From contig CALKNV010000001.1 of the NCBI GenBank assembly GCA_938091935.1, forward strand, positions 1 to 64,000: a stretch of 64,000 nt of DNA, read 5' to 3'. Below the pieces are notes generated by a model, which saw nothing but the letters and a program-made list of their open reading frames with translations, searched no databases and was not told the origin of the DNA. The translations under genes were made by a program, and so were the position numbers. Below, one piece after another: positions 14,984 to 25,478 of the stretch (position 1 is the first letter of the stretch; the number at the start of each line of letters is the position of its first letter). This DNA is from an uncultured Pseudomonadales bacterium (lineage in GTDB: Bacteria; Pseudomonadota; Gammaproteobacteria; Pseudomonadales; Pseudohongiellaceae).

Positions 14984-16852
14984 TTAGTTGACCATCAATG
15001 TTTCTTCTACCCACCGTTCTACCCTTGCATGCATGATTGGCATCGGCACTGCACCGGCACCTAGTACCACGTCATGAAACTCCCGGATATCGAAAGCATC
15101 ACCCAGTGCCGCTTCAGCATTGGCGCGCGCTTCCTGAAAATTCAGCATACCAATCTTGTAGGCGGTCGCTTGTCCAGGATTGGAGAAATAGCGTTTAACC
15201 TCAGAGCGCACGGCGCCTTCTGGAATAGGCGAATTGTCGAGAAAATACTGCACCGCCTGTTCTTCGCTCCAACGCTTTGCGTGTATTCCGGTATCTACCA
15301 CCAAACGAACCGCGCGCCAGATCTCTCCCGCCAGACGGCCAAAGTCTGAATAGGGATCCTGAAAACCACCCATCTCCTTGGCCAGCCATTCGGAATAGAG
15401 CCCCCAACCCTCGGTATAGGCGGTGGTTCGATACTGGGTGCGAAATCGCGGCACATCAGTCAACTCTTGCTGAATGGATATTTGCATATGATGGCCTGGA
15501 TTACCTTCATGATAGGCAATGTCTTCGATCTGCCACTTGGCCAGTGTCGACATGTCGCTCATATGAGAATAGAAGACACCGGGGCGTGAGCCATCGGGTG
15601 CGCCCTGGCGATAGTGCTGGGCTGCGCCTGCTTGTTCACGAAAGGCTTCGACTCGCCTTACTACCAATGGCGCCTTGGGCAAGCGGCCAAAATATTCGGG
15701 CAGTCGTTCGGCTATAAAGTCCAGATACTCATTGTTAACATCGAGGTATTCCTGGCGCTCTTCGTCTGTATTGGCGTAATAGAACTGCTCATCTTCACGC
15801 ACATAAACAAAGAACTCCTGCAGTGTGCCTTCGAATTCTGTCTGCTGTTTGACGGCCTCCATCTCTGCTAATAGACGCTCTACTTCCGACAACCCAATGT
15901 TGTGAATCTCATCGGCGGTCAACTCAAGTGTGGTCATGCGGGCGAGACGCTGGTTGTAGTAGTTTTCCCCGTCGGGCAGGGCCCAAACACCCTGAGGCTC
16001 TTCACTGCTGTTGGCAATATCCTGCTCTAACCAGGCCCGCACCTCATCATAGGCGCCCAGCACTTCCCCAGAGAGAATCTCCCTGGCCTGGGTTAGATAC
16101 TCCTGGGCTGCCTCAGAATTCAATACAGAGCTTTCCACCAATGCATCGACCTTGCCCTGCAGGTCGACCCAGATTGGCGAGTTTGGCGAGCTGTCATCCG
16201 TATTGAATGGCACGCCGGAGGTGACCCGGTCGATTTCCGTGAGCGCAAACTCATAGTTGAATCGAGGCTGGCGAATACCATCTGAGGCCTGCTGCTGTGA
16301 TCGGTCCAACAGGTCGCCGAGCACACGGTCGATTTGCTGCAGGCGTGAGAGATAGGCCTGCAGATCTGATTCATCGTCAATGCGATGAAAACTGATCATG
16401 AAACTGGGCAGGGCGGCATGGGGGCCACCGCGCCCAAAGATATAACCGTAGTTGCGATAAGGATAAGCCGCCTCGGCTTGCTCCAGCGTGTACTCCCACA
16501 TGTCGTAGGAGAGCTTGCCGTCTTCATTCAGCGCTTCGTAGTCGAAATCGCTGCGCATCGAGGCAACACTCTGGCGGCGCCACTCAAGTACGCGATCCTG
16601 AGCCTCCAGGGTGGCATCATTAAGCTGGTCGTAGTTGGTCTTGTCGCCCAGCACACTGCGGGTTTGCGGGCTGAATTCAAGCTGTTCTTCATACTGCTCA
16701 TCAAGCCAGCTATTGAGGCGCTCGGTTTCGGAGATAACTGCGACTGGCGCCGGGGCAGGCATAGCAGCGGTCTCGGTGGTGGTTTGCGGCGTTTCTCTGC
16801 ACGCAACCAGCAGCAAAACGAGAGTTAGTATTGAGGAGAATTTAGCACCCAT
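14984..16852 (-). CDS. DUF885 family lipoprotein, putative metallopeptidase-like
   Basis: 622 residues. Signal with lipobox LVAC (Cys18) predicts a lipoprotein in the cell envelope. The mature part matches DUF885 in full length: N-terminal helical region, then the metal-binding YHEGNPGHHMQ motif, TEGWGLYSEWLAKEMG and a C-terminal VGxx-free LGAGAVPMPIMHARVERW segment. DUF885 proteins share the HExxH-like fold of M-type peptidases, but substrates are unknown. First gene of a probable two-gene unit with the beta-lactamase-fold hydrolase. The 275 bp upstream, up to the cysQ stop, show no coding or structural signal that I can recognise. Confidence 0.88.
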   Translation of the reverse strand: MGAKFSSILTLVLLLVACRETPQTTTETAAMPAPAPVAVISETERLNSWLDEQYEEQLEFSPQTRSVLGDKTNYDQLNDATLEAQDRVLEWRRQSVASMRSDFDYEALNEDGKLSYDMWEYTLEQAEAAYPYRNYGYIFGRGGPHAALPSFMISFHRIDDESDLQAYLSRLQQIDRVLGDLLDRSQQQASDGIRQPRFNYEFALTEIDRVTSGVPFNTDDSSPNSPIWVDLQGKVDALVESSVLNSEAAQEYLTQAREILSGEVLGAYDEVRAWLEQDIANSSEEPQGVWALPDGENYYNQRLARMTTLELTADEIHNIGLSEVERLLAEMEAVKQQTEFEGTLQEFFVYVREDEQFYYANTDEERQEYLDVNNEYLDFIAERLPEYFGRLPKAPLVVRRVEAFREQAGAAQHYRQGAPDGSRPGVFYSHMSDMSTLAKWQIEDIAYHEGNPGHHMQISIQQELTDVPRFRTQYRTTAYTEGWGLYSEWLAKEMGGFQDPYSDFGRLAGEIWRAVRLVVDTGIHAKRWSEEQAVQYFLDNSPIPEGAVRSEVKRYFSNPGQATAYKIGMLNFQEARANAEAALGDAFDIREFHDVVLGAGAVPMPIMHARVERWVEETLMVN

Positions 16853-17127
16853 AATTTATAGCCCTTAAAAGATTCAACCTGCCAGCGACCGCAGCAGAAC
16901 GCGGACGCTAGCGCGTTTCCAACAGGCTGTCTAGTGGACGTAGAGGTGAGAATGGAGTCAGCGGGACTGGCCCGATTAACACCATCAACGAGCGCCTAAT
17001 TGATAGTTCGTGCAGTAATCGCGGGCATTTCCGCGTAGCCAGCGCGCGCATCCTTGTGTCGCAACAGATCCGTCAGCAATGCATAGCTGGTTTAAACCAA
17101 GGGCTGAGTTAAACCATGGACCGGGGC

Positions 17128-17961
17128 TCACACTGCCAGCACGGGAGCCAGCTTTGCCCGCCAGTCGAAACTGGCATCCGCCACCGCTATGAAGTGTGGG
17201 TTAAGTAGTTCGGCTTTCTGGTTATAGCGCAAAGGCACAAATTGTGTCGTAACAACATCACCACCGGCGGCGCGCAAAACGGCATGAGCTGCAGCGGTAT
17301 CCCACTCGCTGGTTGGCGCTAGACGCGGATAAATATCCGCTTCGCCTGCCGCCAAAAGACAGAATTTTAGGGAGCTGCCCATGCTTACCACTTCCACCGC
17401 GGCAAAGTCCTGCTCTAGTGCCGAGATGATGCGATCTATATTCGGTCCACGATGATTACGACTGGCAATAATTCGCAAATGCTGAGACTTTGGATCCAGG
17501 CTGGTGGGTATCAGCGGCCGCGGTGGCTCATCGCCAGCAAGCTTCCAGGCTCCCAGACCAAGCTCACCCATGTAACTGACGCCCGACACAGGCACATGCA
17601 CCACACCGGCCCGAGCGATGCCATTATCAACCAATGCAATGTTTACGGTGAACTCACCATTGCGACTAATAAATTCCTTGGTGCCGTCCAGGGGATCCAC
17701 CAGCCAGTAAGTTTCCCAGCTGCGGCGCTGCTGGAATGAAACCGCATCGCTTTCTTCAGACAGGATCGGATACTTCTCGGGCAAGGCCGCCAGCTGCTCC
17801 ACAATCACATTATGGGCGCGGCGATCCGCTTCAGTGAGGGGGGAATTATCAGCCTTCACCATGACGTCGGTTGGTCGACTATCTTCGTAGATGGAGAGAA
17901 TTTCCTTGCCGGCACAACAGGCGATCTGCTGCATCTGGCGCAGCTGTTCTGACAATTCCAT
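17128..17961 (-). CDS. cysQ: 3'(2'),5'-bisphosphate nucleotidase CysQ
   Basis: 277 residues from ATG 17961, chosen because CAGGAG lies eight bases upstream; the longer ORF start (18033) adds an unconserved head. Inositol-monophosphatase-fold motifs: LSEESD, WLVDPLDGTKEFISRNGEF (metal ligands) and SEWDTAAAHAVLRAAGG. The enzyme removes the 3'-phosphate of PAP/PAPS from sulfate assimilation, magnesium-dependent and lithium-sensitive in E. coli. Divergent from yrfG with about 120 bp between start codons. Confidence 0.93.
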   Translation of the reverse strand: MELSEQLRQMQQIACCAGKEILSIYEDSRPTDVMVKADNSPLTEADRRAHNVIVEQLAALPEKYPILSEESDAVSFQQRRSWETYWLVDPLDGTKEFISRNGEFTVNIALVDNGIARAGVVHVPVSGVSYMGELGLGAWKLAGDEPPRPLIPTSLDPKSQHLRIIASRNHRGPNIDRIISALEQDFAAVEVVSMGSSLKFCLLAAGEADIYPRLAPTSEWDTAAAHAVLRAAGGDVVTTQFVPLRYNQKAELLNPHFIAVADASFDWRAKLAPVLAV

Positions 17962-18080
17962 TTCACGTTTCTCCTGCTGGATAAATATGTCATTCTCATG
18001 GTGCATCAAGCACTCTTTATTTCCAAGCGTCACGCGCGGTGCCGGTTTTAGTTGACGCCAATTCCCTGGAGCATGCCGCT

Positions 18081-18749
18081 ATGCCACCCTGGTCCCAGAT
18101 AGACACCGTGATGTTCGACATGGACGGCACGCTGCTGGATCTGCATTTCGACAATTACTTCTGGCTACACCTCGTCCCGCAACATTTCAGCGAACGCCAT
18201 GGTGTCTCCGAGGCGGCAGCGCGAGAACACGTCAAACACAAATATTCTCAAGTGCATGGCACGCTGGACTGGTACTGCATCGACTATTGGCAGGAAGAAC
18301 TCAAGCTGGATATCCCGCAGCTCAAGCACTCGATTACGGACAAAATCAGGGTCCGGCCCAATGTGGAGCGCCTGCTGGAGATGCTGCTGGCGCTGGATAA
18401 ACGGGTGCTGCTGATAACCAATGCGCATCCCATCAGCCTTGATCTAAAAATGCGCCATACCGGCATCGCTGACTACTTCCATCAGCGCATCAGCTCCCAC
18501 AGTCTACAGCTGGCCAAAGAAAACCATGGCTTTTGGAAGTCATTGCAATCCCTGGAACCTTATAATCCGCAGCGCACTGCCTTGTTCGATGATAATCTGC
18601 AGGTTTTGCGACAGGCACAGCGCGAAGGCATTGCTCATCTCTGGGCTATCAAGCAACCGGACAGCAAGCTTCCCGCGGTGGCTGCGGCTGAATTCCCCCA
18701 GGTAGAAGACTTTGATCACATCATGCCGAGCAAACTCGAAAATAGCTGA
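18081..18749 (+). CDS. yrfG: GMP/IMP nucleotidase YrfG (HAD superfamily)
   Basis: 222 residues from ATG 18081; a GTG at 18039 in frame is the alternative. HAD motif I DMDGTLLD (nucleophile Asp), motif II LLITNAHP and motif IV ALFDDNLQVL. The long alpha cap with WYCIDYWQEEL is typical of YrfG. In E. coli the protein dephosphorylates GMP and IMP. As in E. coli it is followed directly by hslR (54 bp gap), which supports the assignment. Confidence 0.88.
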   Translation: MPPWSQIDTVMFDMDGTLLDLHFDNYFWLHLVPQHFSERHGVSEAAAREHVKHKYSQVHGTLDWYCIDYWQEELKLDIPQLKHSITDKIRVRPNVERLLEMLLALDKRVLLITNAHPISLDLKMRHTGIADYFHQRISSHSLQLAKENHGFWKSLQSLEPYNPQRTALFDDNLQVLRQAQREGIAHLWAIKQPDSKLPAVAAAEFPQVEDFDHIMPSKLENS

Positions 18750-18803
18750 AAGCCCAAGCGGCAGTCATTTCGATAGTTCCGACCAAACGGACAAGCCCTA
18801 GAT

Positions 18804-19211
18804 ATGCCCAGTAAATCTTCAGAACCACTGACTAAAGTGCGGCTCGACAAATGGCTCTGGGCTGCGCGCTTCTTCAAGACCCGCGCTATCGCCAAGCAAG
18901 CGATTGAAGGTGGAAAAGTTCAGTGTGAGGGCGCAAGAAGCAAACCCAGCAAGGAAATCACGGTTGGCACCGTGATCAGCCTGCGCCAGGGCTTCGACGA
19001 GAAAATTGTTGTAGTCGCGGGGCTGTCGGAGCAAAGGCGCAGCGCGCCAGAGGCGCAAGCGCTCTATGCGGAGACTAAGGAGAGTATTGCAAAGCGGGAG
19101 CTGTTGGCAGAGCAGCGCAAGTCTCAACCCAATCACTGGCCATCGCCCAGCAAGCCAACTAAGAAGCAGCGTAGAATGATCCATCGTTTCAAGCATGGCG
19201 AAGGAAGTTAA
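18804..19211 (+). CDS. hslR: heat shock protein 15, ribosome-associated (Hsp15)
   Basis: 135 residues. S4 RNA-binding domain at the N-terminus (KVRLDKWLWAARFFKTRAIA … GGKVQCEG) and a basic C-terminal tail (RMIHRFKHGEGS). Hsp15 binds stalled 50S subunits carrying nascent peptide and helps recycle them. Placement after yrfG matches E. coli, but hslO is not next here; gshA follows instead. Confidence 0.92.
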   Translation: MPSKSSEPLTKVRLDKWLWAARFFKTRAIAKQAIEGGKVQCEGARSKPSKEITVGTVISLRQGFDEKIVVVAGLSEQRRSAPEAQALYAETKESIAKRELLAEQRKSQPNHWPSPSKPTKKQRRMIHRFKHGEGS

Positions 19212-19358
19212 GCCGGCGTATGCAAAGAAATCGGAGGTTCGCAGCGACTGGGTTATTTGTCATAATGCCGAACCCGAATTAGTCAGCACCTTGTCTTTGC
19301 TACGTTATTGCAGTGGCACTCACCGAGAGAAATCAGGCAATGTGTTGTAAAGGAGCAC

Positions 19359-20927
19359 ATGACTAAGTCCATTGAAGCAAGCCTGAGCCGCTATCAGCTG
19401 TCTGAATTTGATTCGGCCTGGGGTGCCGTCCAACGTGGCATCGAAAAGGAAAGTCTGCGGGTGTCTCCTGAAGGCAGCATTTCGCTCAGACCTCATCCTG
19501 CCGCACTTGGCTCCGCGCTCACTAACCCTTACATCACCACAGACTTTTCAGAATCTCTACTAGAGTTCATCACCCCAGCCTATACCGATATTGACGAATG
19601 TCTGTGTATGCTGGAGAACATTCATCGCTTCACTATGCAGAACCTCGAGCAAGACGAGCTTCTATGGGTTGCGAGCATGCCCTGTCCGTTGCGGTCAGAT
19701 GCGGAAATACCACTGGCTCAATACGGCTCTTCAAATATTGGCCGGATGAAGACGCTGTATCGCAGCGGCCTCCACCATCGCTATGGCAGCCTGATGCAGG
19801 TAATTTCCGGTTTGCATTACAACTTTTCGATGCCGGAGTCTTTTTGGCAACCGTTTAAGGAGATATGCGGCAGCGAAGATTCCCTGCAGGATTTTAGAAC
19901 CTCACGTTACCTGCACCTGATTCGTAATTTCCACCGCTTCTCCTGGCTACTGGTTTATCTGTTTGGTGCTTCTCCGGCGGCGTGCAAGTGTTTCGTGCAG
20001 GGTCGAGAGCACAGCCTTGAACGGTTTGACGACAAGAGTCTCTACCTTCCCAATGCGACTTGTCTGCGTATGGGCCGGCTTGGCTACAAGAGTGAAGCGC
20101 AGAAGTCTCTCTTCGTTTGCTATAACGAACTTGGCTCTTATGTGGAGTGTTTGCACAACGCCATCCACACGCCCTATCCAGAGTATGAAAAACTCGGGCT
20201 GAAGCAGGGCGACGAATATCTGCAGATCAACACTAACCTGCTACAGTTGGAAAATGAGTTTTATTCAACCATTCGACCCAAGCGCAACGTAGCGAGTGGC
20301 ACCAGGCCGCTTGATGGCCTGATGAACGAAGGCATTGAATACATCGAGGTGCGAGCGCTGGATCTGAATCCTTACCTGCCGCTTGGAATCGACGCAGAAC
20401 AAGTCAGATTCCTGGACAGCTTTTTACTTCATTGCTTGCTCAGCGACAGTCCCGAGTGCAACAAGGATGAGTTCTTCGAGGTTGCCAACAATCTTACGCT
20501 CGTTGTAGAACAGGGCCGCGACCCTGAACTGGAGCTAAAGCGTGAAGGCAAGGCCCTGAAGCTGAGAGACTGGGCAGGTGCACTGGTAGAAGATATCGAG
20601 CACAGTGCGGCACTGCTGGATAAGAGCCATGGTACCAGCGCCTACAGCAATTCAGTTGCCGCGCAAATGGCCAAGGTTAAAGACTCCGAGCTAACGCCTT
20701 CTGGCCAGATTCTCAAGGATATGAAAGAGGGCCACATGTCTTTCTTTGATTTTTCCATGGAAAATTCAAGAAAGATCAGGGATTACTTCCAGCACGGCAA
20801 TCTTGATCAGGCCACCGTATTGCGCTTTATGGCCGCCGGGGAGCGCTCGATAGAAATGCAGGAGGAAATCGAGGAAGCTGATGAGATCAGCTTTGCCGAC
20901 TACTTGACTGCCTGGAATGAAGGCTGA
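19359..20927 (+). CDS. gshA: glutamate-cysteine ligase
   Basis: 522 residues from ATG 19359, which has AAAGGAG just upstream (the ORF-track start at 19308 is earlier and unsupported). Class I GshA of proteobacteria: GIEKESLRV, TTDFSESLLEFITP, GLHYNFSMP, IEYIEVRALDLNP. It catalyses ATP-dependent joining of glutamate and cysteine, the first and limiting step of glutathione synthesis. Length matches E. coli (518). gshB lies about 31 kb away in the same window, so the pathway is complete but not clustered. Confidence 0.96.
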   Translation: MTKSIEASLSRYQLSEFDSAWGAVQRGIEKESLRVSPEGSISLRPHPAALGSALTNPYITTDFSESLLEFITPAYTDIDECLCMLENIHRFTMQNLEQDELLWVASMPCPLRSDAEIPLAQYGSSNIGRMKTLYRSGLHHRYGSLMQVISGLHYNFSMPESFWQPFKEICGSEDSLQDFRTSRYLHLIRNFHRFSWLLVYLFGASPAACKCFVQGREHSLERFDDKSLYLPNATCLRMGRLGYKSEAQKSLFVCYNELGSYVECLHNAIHTPYPEYEKLGLKQGDEYLQINTNLLQLENEFYSTIRPKRNVASGTRPLDGLMNEGIEYIEVRALDLNPYLPLGIDAEQVRFLDSFLLHCLLSDSPECNKDEFFEVANNLTLVVEQGRDPELELKREGKALKLRDWAGALVEDIEHSAALLDKSHGTSAYSNSVAAQMAKVKDSELTPSGQILKDMKEGHMSFFDFSMENSRKIRDYFQHGNLDQATVLRFMAAGERSIEMQEEIEEADEISFADYLTAWNEG

Positions 20928-20949
20928 TTCCAGTTAACTACCCTGCTCA

Positions 20950-21210
20950 TCACTGCTGCGTAAAAAACTTGGTGAAGTAGAGATCTTTGATCGCTTCAGC
21001 ACCACCTCGCTTCATTTGACCCAATAAACGTTTCAATTCATCCAAGGCCTCCCTGCACAGGGTCTCACGGCCGACGGTGATGGTCAGGTTCTCTTTGGCC
21101 AGCGCCGAGAACTAGATGATGGGATGGTGCTTGTTAGAAGACAGATGGTGACGCTCCATTTACTCACCGAGGGATTTAACCTTCAGCGACACCGATGCCT
21201 TCAGCCCAGT
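20950..21210 (-). pseudogene. FliL-like protein remnant with several stop codons
   Basis: No ORF is listed here, but one minus-strand frame reads as a degraded protein. LKASVSLKVKSLGE is followed by TAA, then MERHHLSSNKHHPII, TAG, FSALAKENLTITVGRETL and CREALDELKRLLG. It continues to …GAEAIKDLYFTKFFTQQ and a natural TGA at 20950. The ending is that of FliL-family proteins (REAL…LL…DLLFT-F-Q). In-frame stops (a third TAA lies further upstream) show it is dead. It could belong to the flagellar FliL or to the periplasmic FliL-like family found near housekeeping genes in many gammaproteobacteria; no other flagellar gene is present. The 5' end is not definable. Confidence 0.6.
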
Positions 21211-21290
21211 TTAACATCGCGGTGCCAACATCTTAGATCTGGAGGCAGGTGAAATTCACCTCTATTTTCTGATCACCAGCTAATCGAAGA

Positions 21291-23429
21291 CTAGGCGCCT
21301 CGCTGCCAGCGAAAGAACTTCTCAATAATAGGAAAATACTTCTCGGGTAACCGTGCACTACGCCAGGCATTGGCCGCGAACTTGTTGGACTCCGACAGGG
21401 TCGGATAGATATGAGTCACCGCCGAGATTTTCTTCAGACCCATGCCGTGGGTCATAGCGAAAACGAATTCGCCAATGAGTTCTCCAGCATGGTAGCCCAA
21501 TATCGTGACGCCGAGAATCTTGTCCTTGCCTGGCACCGTAAGCACCTTCACAAATCCATGGGCCTCACCGTCTGCTAAAGCGCGATCATGATGATCCAAC
21601 TCATAGCGCGTAATTTCATAAGGAATATTGCGATCCTTCGCTTCCTGCTCACTCAATCCAACCCGCGCGACTTCAGGATCTGTGAATGTCGCCCAGGGTA
21701 CTACCCTGTAGTTAGCCTTCATTTGCCATATGCCACCGAGCAGGGAGTTGAGCGCAGCGAAATAGGCCTGGAACGATGCCATGTGGGTGAACTGGTAAGG
21801 GCCTGCCACATCACCACAGGCAAATATATTTGGATACGCAGTCTGCATGGCATTGTTGATCTCGATAGTCCCAGACGGCGTCAGTGGCATATCCAGTTCC
21901 TCGAGCCCAAAGCCCTCGGTGTTTGGCTTGCGGCCAATGGCCAATAGCACTTCATCAAACTCTACCGTGACCGTTTCACCATGATGCTCGGCTTCCATGA
22001 ATTTGACGCCGTTGCTGTTTAAAAATCGGGTGAGACGATGGTCGGTAAGTACATTAATGCCATCTTTTTCAAACTGCTGCATCACCGCAGCGGAGACTTC
22101 AGGATCCTCCCGGGGCATGATCCGCGATGCCATATCCACCTGGGTTACCTTGGCACCAAGATTACTAAAGGCCTGGGCCAACTCGCAGCCAATTGGCCCA
22201 CCGCCCACTACCAGCAAACGCTTCGGTAATTTCCTTAACTCCCAAACGCTATCTGAAGTGAGATAACCCACGTCTTCCAGCCCAGGAATAGGCGGCACCA
22301 GGGGACGCGCACCGGTAGCTACAATAATCGAACGGGTGGTGACAGTGCGCCCATCTACTTCAACCTCGTAGGGTGACTTGATATTGGCATCCCCTTGCAC
22401 ACACTCCACGCCAAGCGAGCTAAAGCGCTCGACGGAGTCGTGCGGCTCAATGGTTTTAATCACGCCCTGCACACGCTCGATCACGGCCGGGAAATCAACT
22501 TTTGCCGAAGCATCGGTCAGGCCGTATTCCTTCGCACGTCGGATGTAGGACATGATTCGGCCACTGCGAATAATTGATTTGCTAGGAACACAGCCCGTGT
22601 TCAGGCAATCGCCGCCCATCTTGTGCTTCTCGACCAGCACTGTTTTAGCCTTGGCACCTACCGCAATGATAGATGCCACCAGCCCCGCCGAGCCCCCACC
22701 GATAATGACCACATTGGCGTCGAACGACTTCGGCTTTATAAAGCCCTTCATGATCTTGTTTTTCTGCAGGGTATTAACTATCAGTTTGCCCACCAGGGGA
22801 AAAATGCCGAGCAACACCAGTGAAAAAATAACCGGGCCGCTGACCAGACCTGACAAGGAGCTTATCTGCGCCAGTTCAGAACCAGCGTTTACGTAAACCG
22901 CGGTCCCCATCAGCATGCCAATCTGACTGACAATATAAAAAGAACGCACCGGAATCGGCGTCAACCCCATTAACAGGTTAACCATAAAAAAAGGAAACAA
23001 CGGTACCATGCGAATACTGAACAGGTAAAAGTTACCGTCTTTCTCAATGCCCTTGTTAATTGGCGCCAGGTAGTCCCCAAAGCGAGACTGCACCCAATCC
23101 CGCAATAATAACCGCGAAACCAGAAATGAACAGGTAGCACCAATAGAGCTCGCAAAAGAAACCAGCAATAGTCCCCACAATAAACCAAAGATCGCCCCGC
23201 CCAACAAAGTCACTATCAACGCACCCGGCAAGGACAACGCCGCCATAGCGACATACCCAATAAAATATATCGCCGCCGTAAGAAAGAAGTTCTCGTCCCT
23301 GAACTCCTGCAAGGTCGTAATCTGCGATTGCGCAAATTCCAGGGTAATAAAGCGCCCCAGGTTGAACACATAGAAACTGCCAAGCGCCGCGATAATCGCG
23401 ATGACAATAGTTACTTTGGTTTTATTCAC
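21291..23429 (-). CDS. TVP38/TMEM64 membrane domain fused to a mercuric-reductase-like FAD disulfide oxidoreductase
   Basis: 712 residues. Residues 1-235 form a multi-pass TVP38/TMEM64 (DedA-like) membrane domain (LPGALIVTLLGGAIFG, FYLFSIRMVPLFPFFMVNLLMG). From about 238 a complete class I pyridine-nucleotide disulfide oxidoreductase follows: VVIIGGGSAGLVAS, redox GGDCLNTGCVPSKS, second GGGPIGCELAQAF, FACGDVAGPYQFTHMA and a dimerisation domain ending in THIYPTLSESNKFAANAWR. The C-terminal cysteine pair of MerA is absent, so mercury reduction is unlikely. The flavoprotein is tethered to the inner membrane, with an unknown substrate. ATG start; single-gene unit. Confidence 0.9.
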   Translation of the reverse strand: MNKTKVTIVIAIIAALGSFYVFNLGRFITLEFAQSQITTLQEFRDENFFLTAAIYFIGYVAMAALSLPGALIVTLLGGAIFGLLWGLLLVSFASSIGATCSFLVSRLLLRDWVQSRFGDYLAPINKGIEKDGNFYLFSIRMVPLFPFFMVNLLMGLTPIPVRSFYIVSQIGMLMGTAVYVNAGSELAQISSLSGLVSGPVIFSLVLLGIFPLVGKLIVNTLQKNKIMKGFIKPKSFDANVVIIGGGSAGLVASIIAVGAKAKTVLVEKHKMGGDCLNTGCVPSKSIIRSGRIMSYIRRAKEYGLTDASAKVDFPAVIERVQGVIKTIEPHDSVERFSSLGVECVQGDANIKSPYEVEVDGRTVTTRSIIVATGARPLVPPIPGLEDVGYLTSDSVWELRKLPKRLLVVGGGPIGCELAQAFSNLGAKVTQVDMASRIMPREDPEVSAAVMQQFEKDGINVLTDHRLTRFLNSNGVKFMEAEHHGETVTVEFDEVLLAIGRKPNTEGFGLEELDMPLTPSGTIEINNAMQTAYPNIFACGDVAGPYQFTHMASFQAYFAALNSLLGGIWQMKANYRVVPWATFTDPEVARVGLSEQEAKDRNIPYEITRYELDHHDRALADGEAHGFVKVLTVPGKDKILGVTILGYHAGELIGEFVFAMTHGMGLKKISAVTHIYPTLSESNKFAANAWRSARLPEKYFPIIEKFFRWQRGA

Positions 23430-23586
23430 TTTATCTACTCTTCAAAAATTGCTGTATTTCACTACACAGTCTCTGCAAACCGTGGATATGCGATAGGTGC
23501 TTGCCTAAGCGAAAGCTGACAGCGTTGATGAGGCAAGCCTCTCTCAAAAAAATTACTTGAATCCAGGGTAGCCGCCACATCCAAGA

Positions 23587-23673
23587 ATATGTGATTGGTA
23601 TTTTATTTCAGCGACCGTTGCCCTCATGGATGGGTTTACGGCGTGTCGCAGAGACAAAATACCAATCATATAT
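23587..23673. repeat. 87-bp imperfect inverted repeat (REP/MITE-like)
   Basis: Two 29-base arms (23587-23615 and 23645-23673) are reverse complements at 25 of 29 positions, including an uninterrupted 13-base core TGATTGGTATTTT, separated by a 29-base centre. The element sits alone in the 467-bp gap between the divergent flavoprotein fusion and hemB. It encodes nothing and looks like a mobile or repetitive palindromic unit. No second copy was noticed in the window. Confidence 0.65.
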
Positions 23674-23751
23674 CCGCCACAGATGCCAAAGCACAACTAT
23701 TCTTGCCGTGATCGATGCACAACAAGACCCGGTTTCCTACAGACTATTTCG

Positions 23752-23779
23752 TTGCACCAAAAAAATCTTATGATATAAC
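23752..23779 (+). promoter_or_regulatory. predicted sigma-70 promoter of hemB
   Basis: TTGCAC, a 16-base spacer, then TATAAC preceded by TG in the extended -10 position (TGATATAAC), about 120 bp upstream of the hemB start. This is the best promoter-like sequence in the gap. Confidence 0.4.
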
Positions 23780-23851
23780 GCTGGTAGTACCCAATTAGCG
23801 GCGACAGCTAACGCCAGCCCGCGCTATCATCCTGCTTCAACCTGAAGATAA

Positions 23852-24910
<1,059 letters not shown>

Positions 24911-25110
24911 CTGCGCGAGCCGTACGATGCATCGGTAGGGGGATTTTCGAGGATATCGGGGCTAAGCCTTGAATCATTCGGATTTAGCCTTATTATTAGC
25001 ACCCTACAGAGATCGCCTCGCCGCGGCCAGGCCCACTCGAACTGCTAGTCCACCCGGTTATTCGTAACCGATTATTCACAAAAGACCCCTGAACAAATAA
25101 GGATTTATCT

Positions 25111-25437
25111 ATGAGCGACAACATCGTTCACACTTCAGACAGTAGCTTTGAACAAGACGTGCTGCAGGCCGAAGGCCCTGTATTGGTAGACTTTTGGGCT
25201 GAATGGTGTGGTCCCTGCAAGATGATTGCCCCCGTGCTGGAAGAAGTTGCCGTAGATTACGAAGGCAAACTCAAGATCTGCAAGATGGACGTAGACTCGA
25301 ACACGGAAACTGCTCCAAAGTACGGCATCCGCGGTATTCCAACCCTTATTCTCTTCAACAATGGCGAGAAAGTAGGCGAGAAAGTGGGTGCCTTGTCCAA
25401 GTCCCAACTATCCGCTTTTATTGACAGCGCTATTTAA
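25111..25437 (+). CDS. trxA: thioredoxin 1
   Basis: 108 residues with [11 protein letters not shown] (redox pair Cys33/Cys36), the cis-proline region [11 protein letters not shown] and the C-terminal helix. General disulfide reductant of the cytoplasm, reduced by thioredoxin reductase. Length and motif match E. coli TrxA. Located 200 bp after hemB and 580 bp before rho, the conserved trxA-rho neighbourhood of gammaproteobacteria. Confidence 0.97.
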   Translation: MSDNIVHTSDSSFEQDVLQAEGPVLVDFWAEWCGPCKMIAPVLEEVAVDYEGKLKICKMDVDSNTETAPKYGIRGIPTLILFNNGEKVGEKVGALSKSQLSAFIDSAI

Positions 25438-25451
25438 ATTGCGTTTAATGC

Positions 25452-25478
25452 CGGTGTCTCGTTACCTACGAGGCACCG
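25452..25478 (+). terminator. stem-loop just downstream of trxA
   Basis: CGGTGTCTCGT and ACGAGGCACCG form an 11-bp stem (one G-U pair) around a five-base loop, 15 bases after the trxA stop. No T-run follows, so it is either a 3' stabilising hairpin, a Rho-dependent end or half of a weak terminator. Confidence 0.45.

Noticed and set aside
21291-23429. Mercuric reductase
   Set aside because: The C-terminal vicinal cysteines and an N-terminal metal-binding domain are missing, and there are no mer neighbours.
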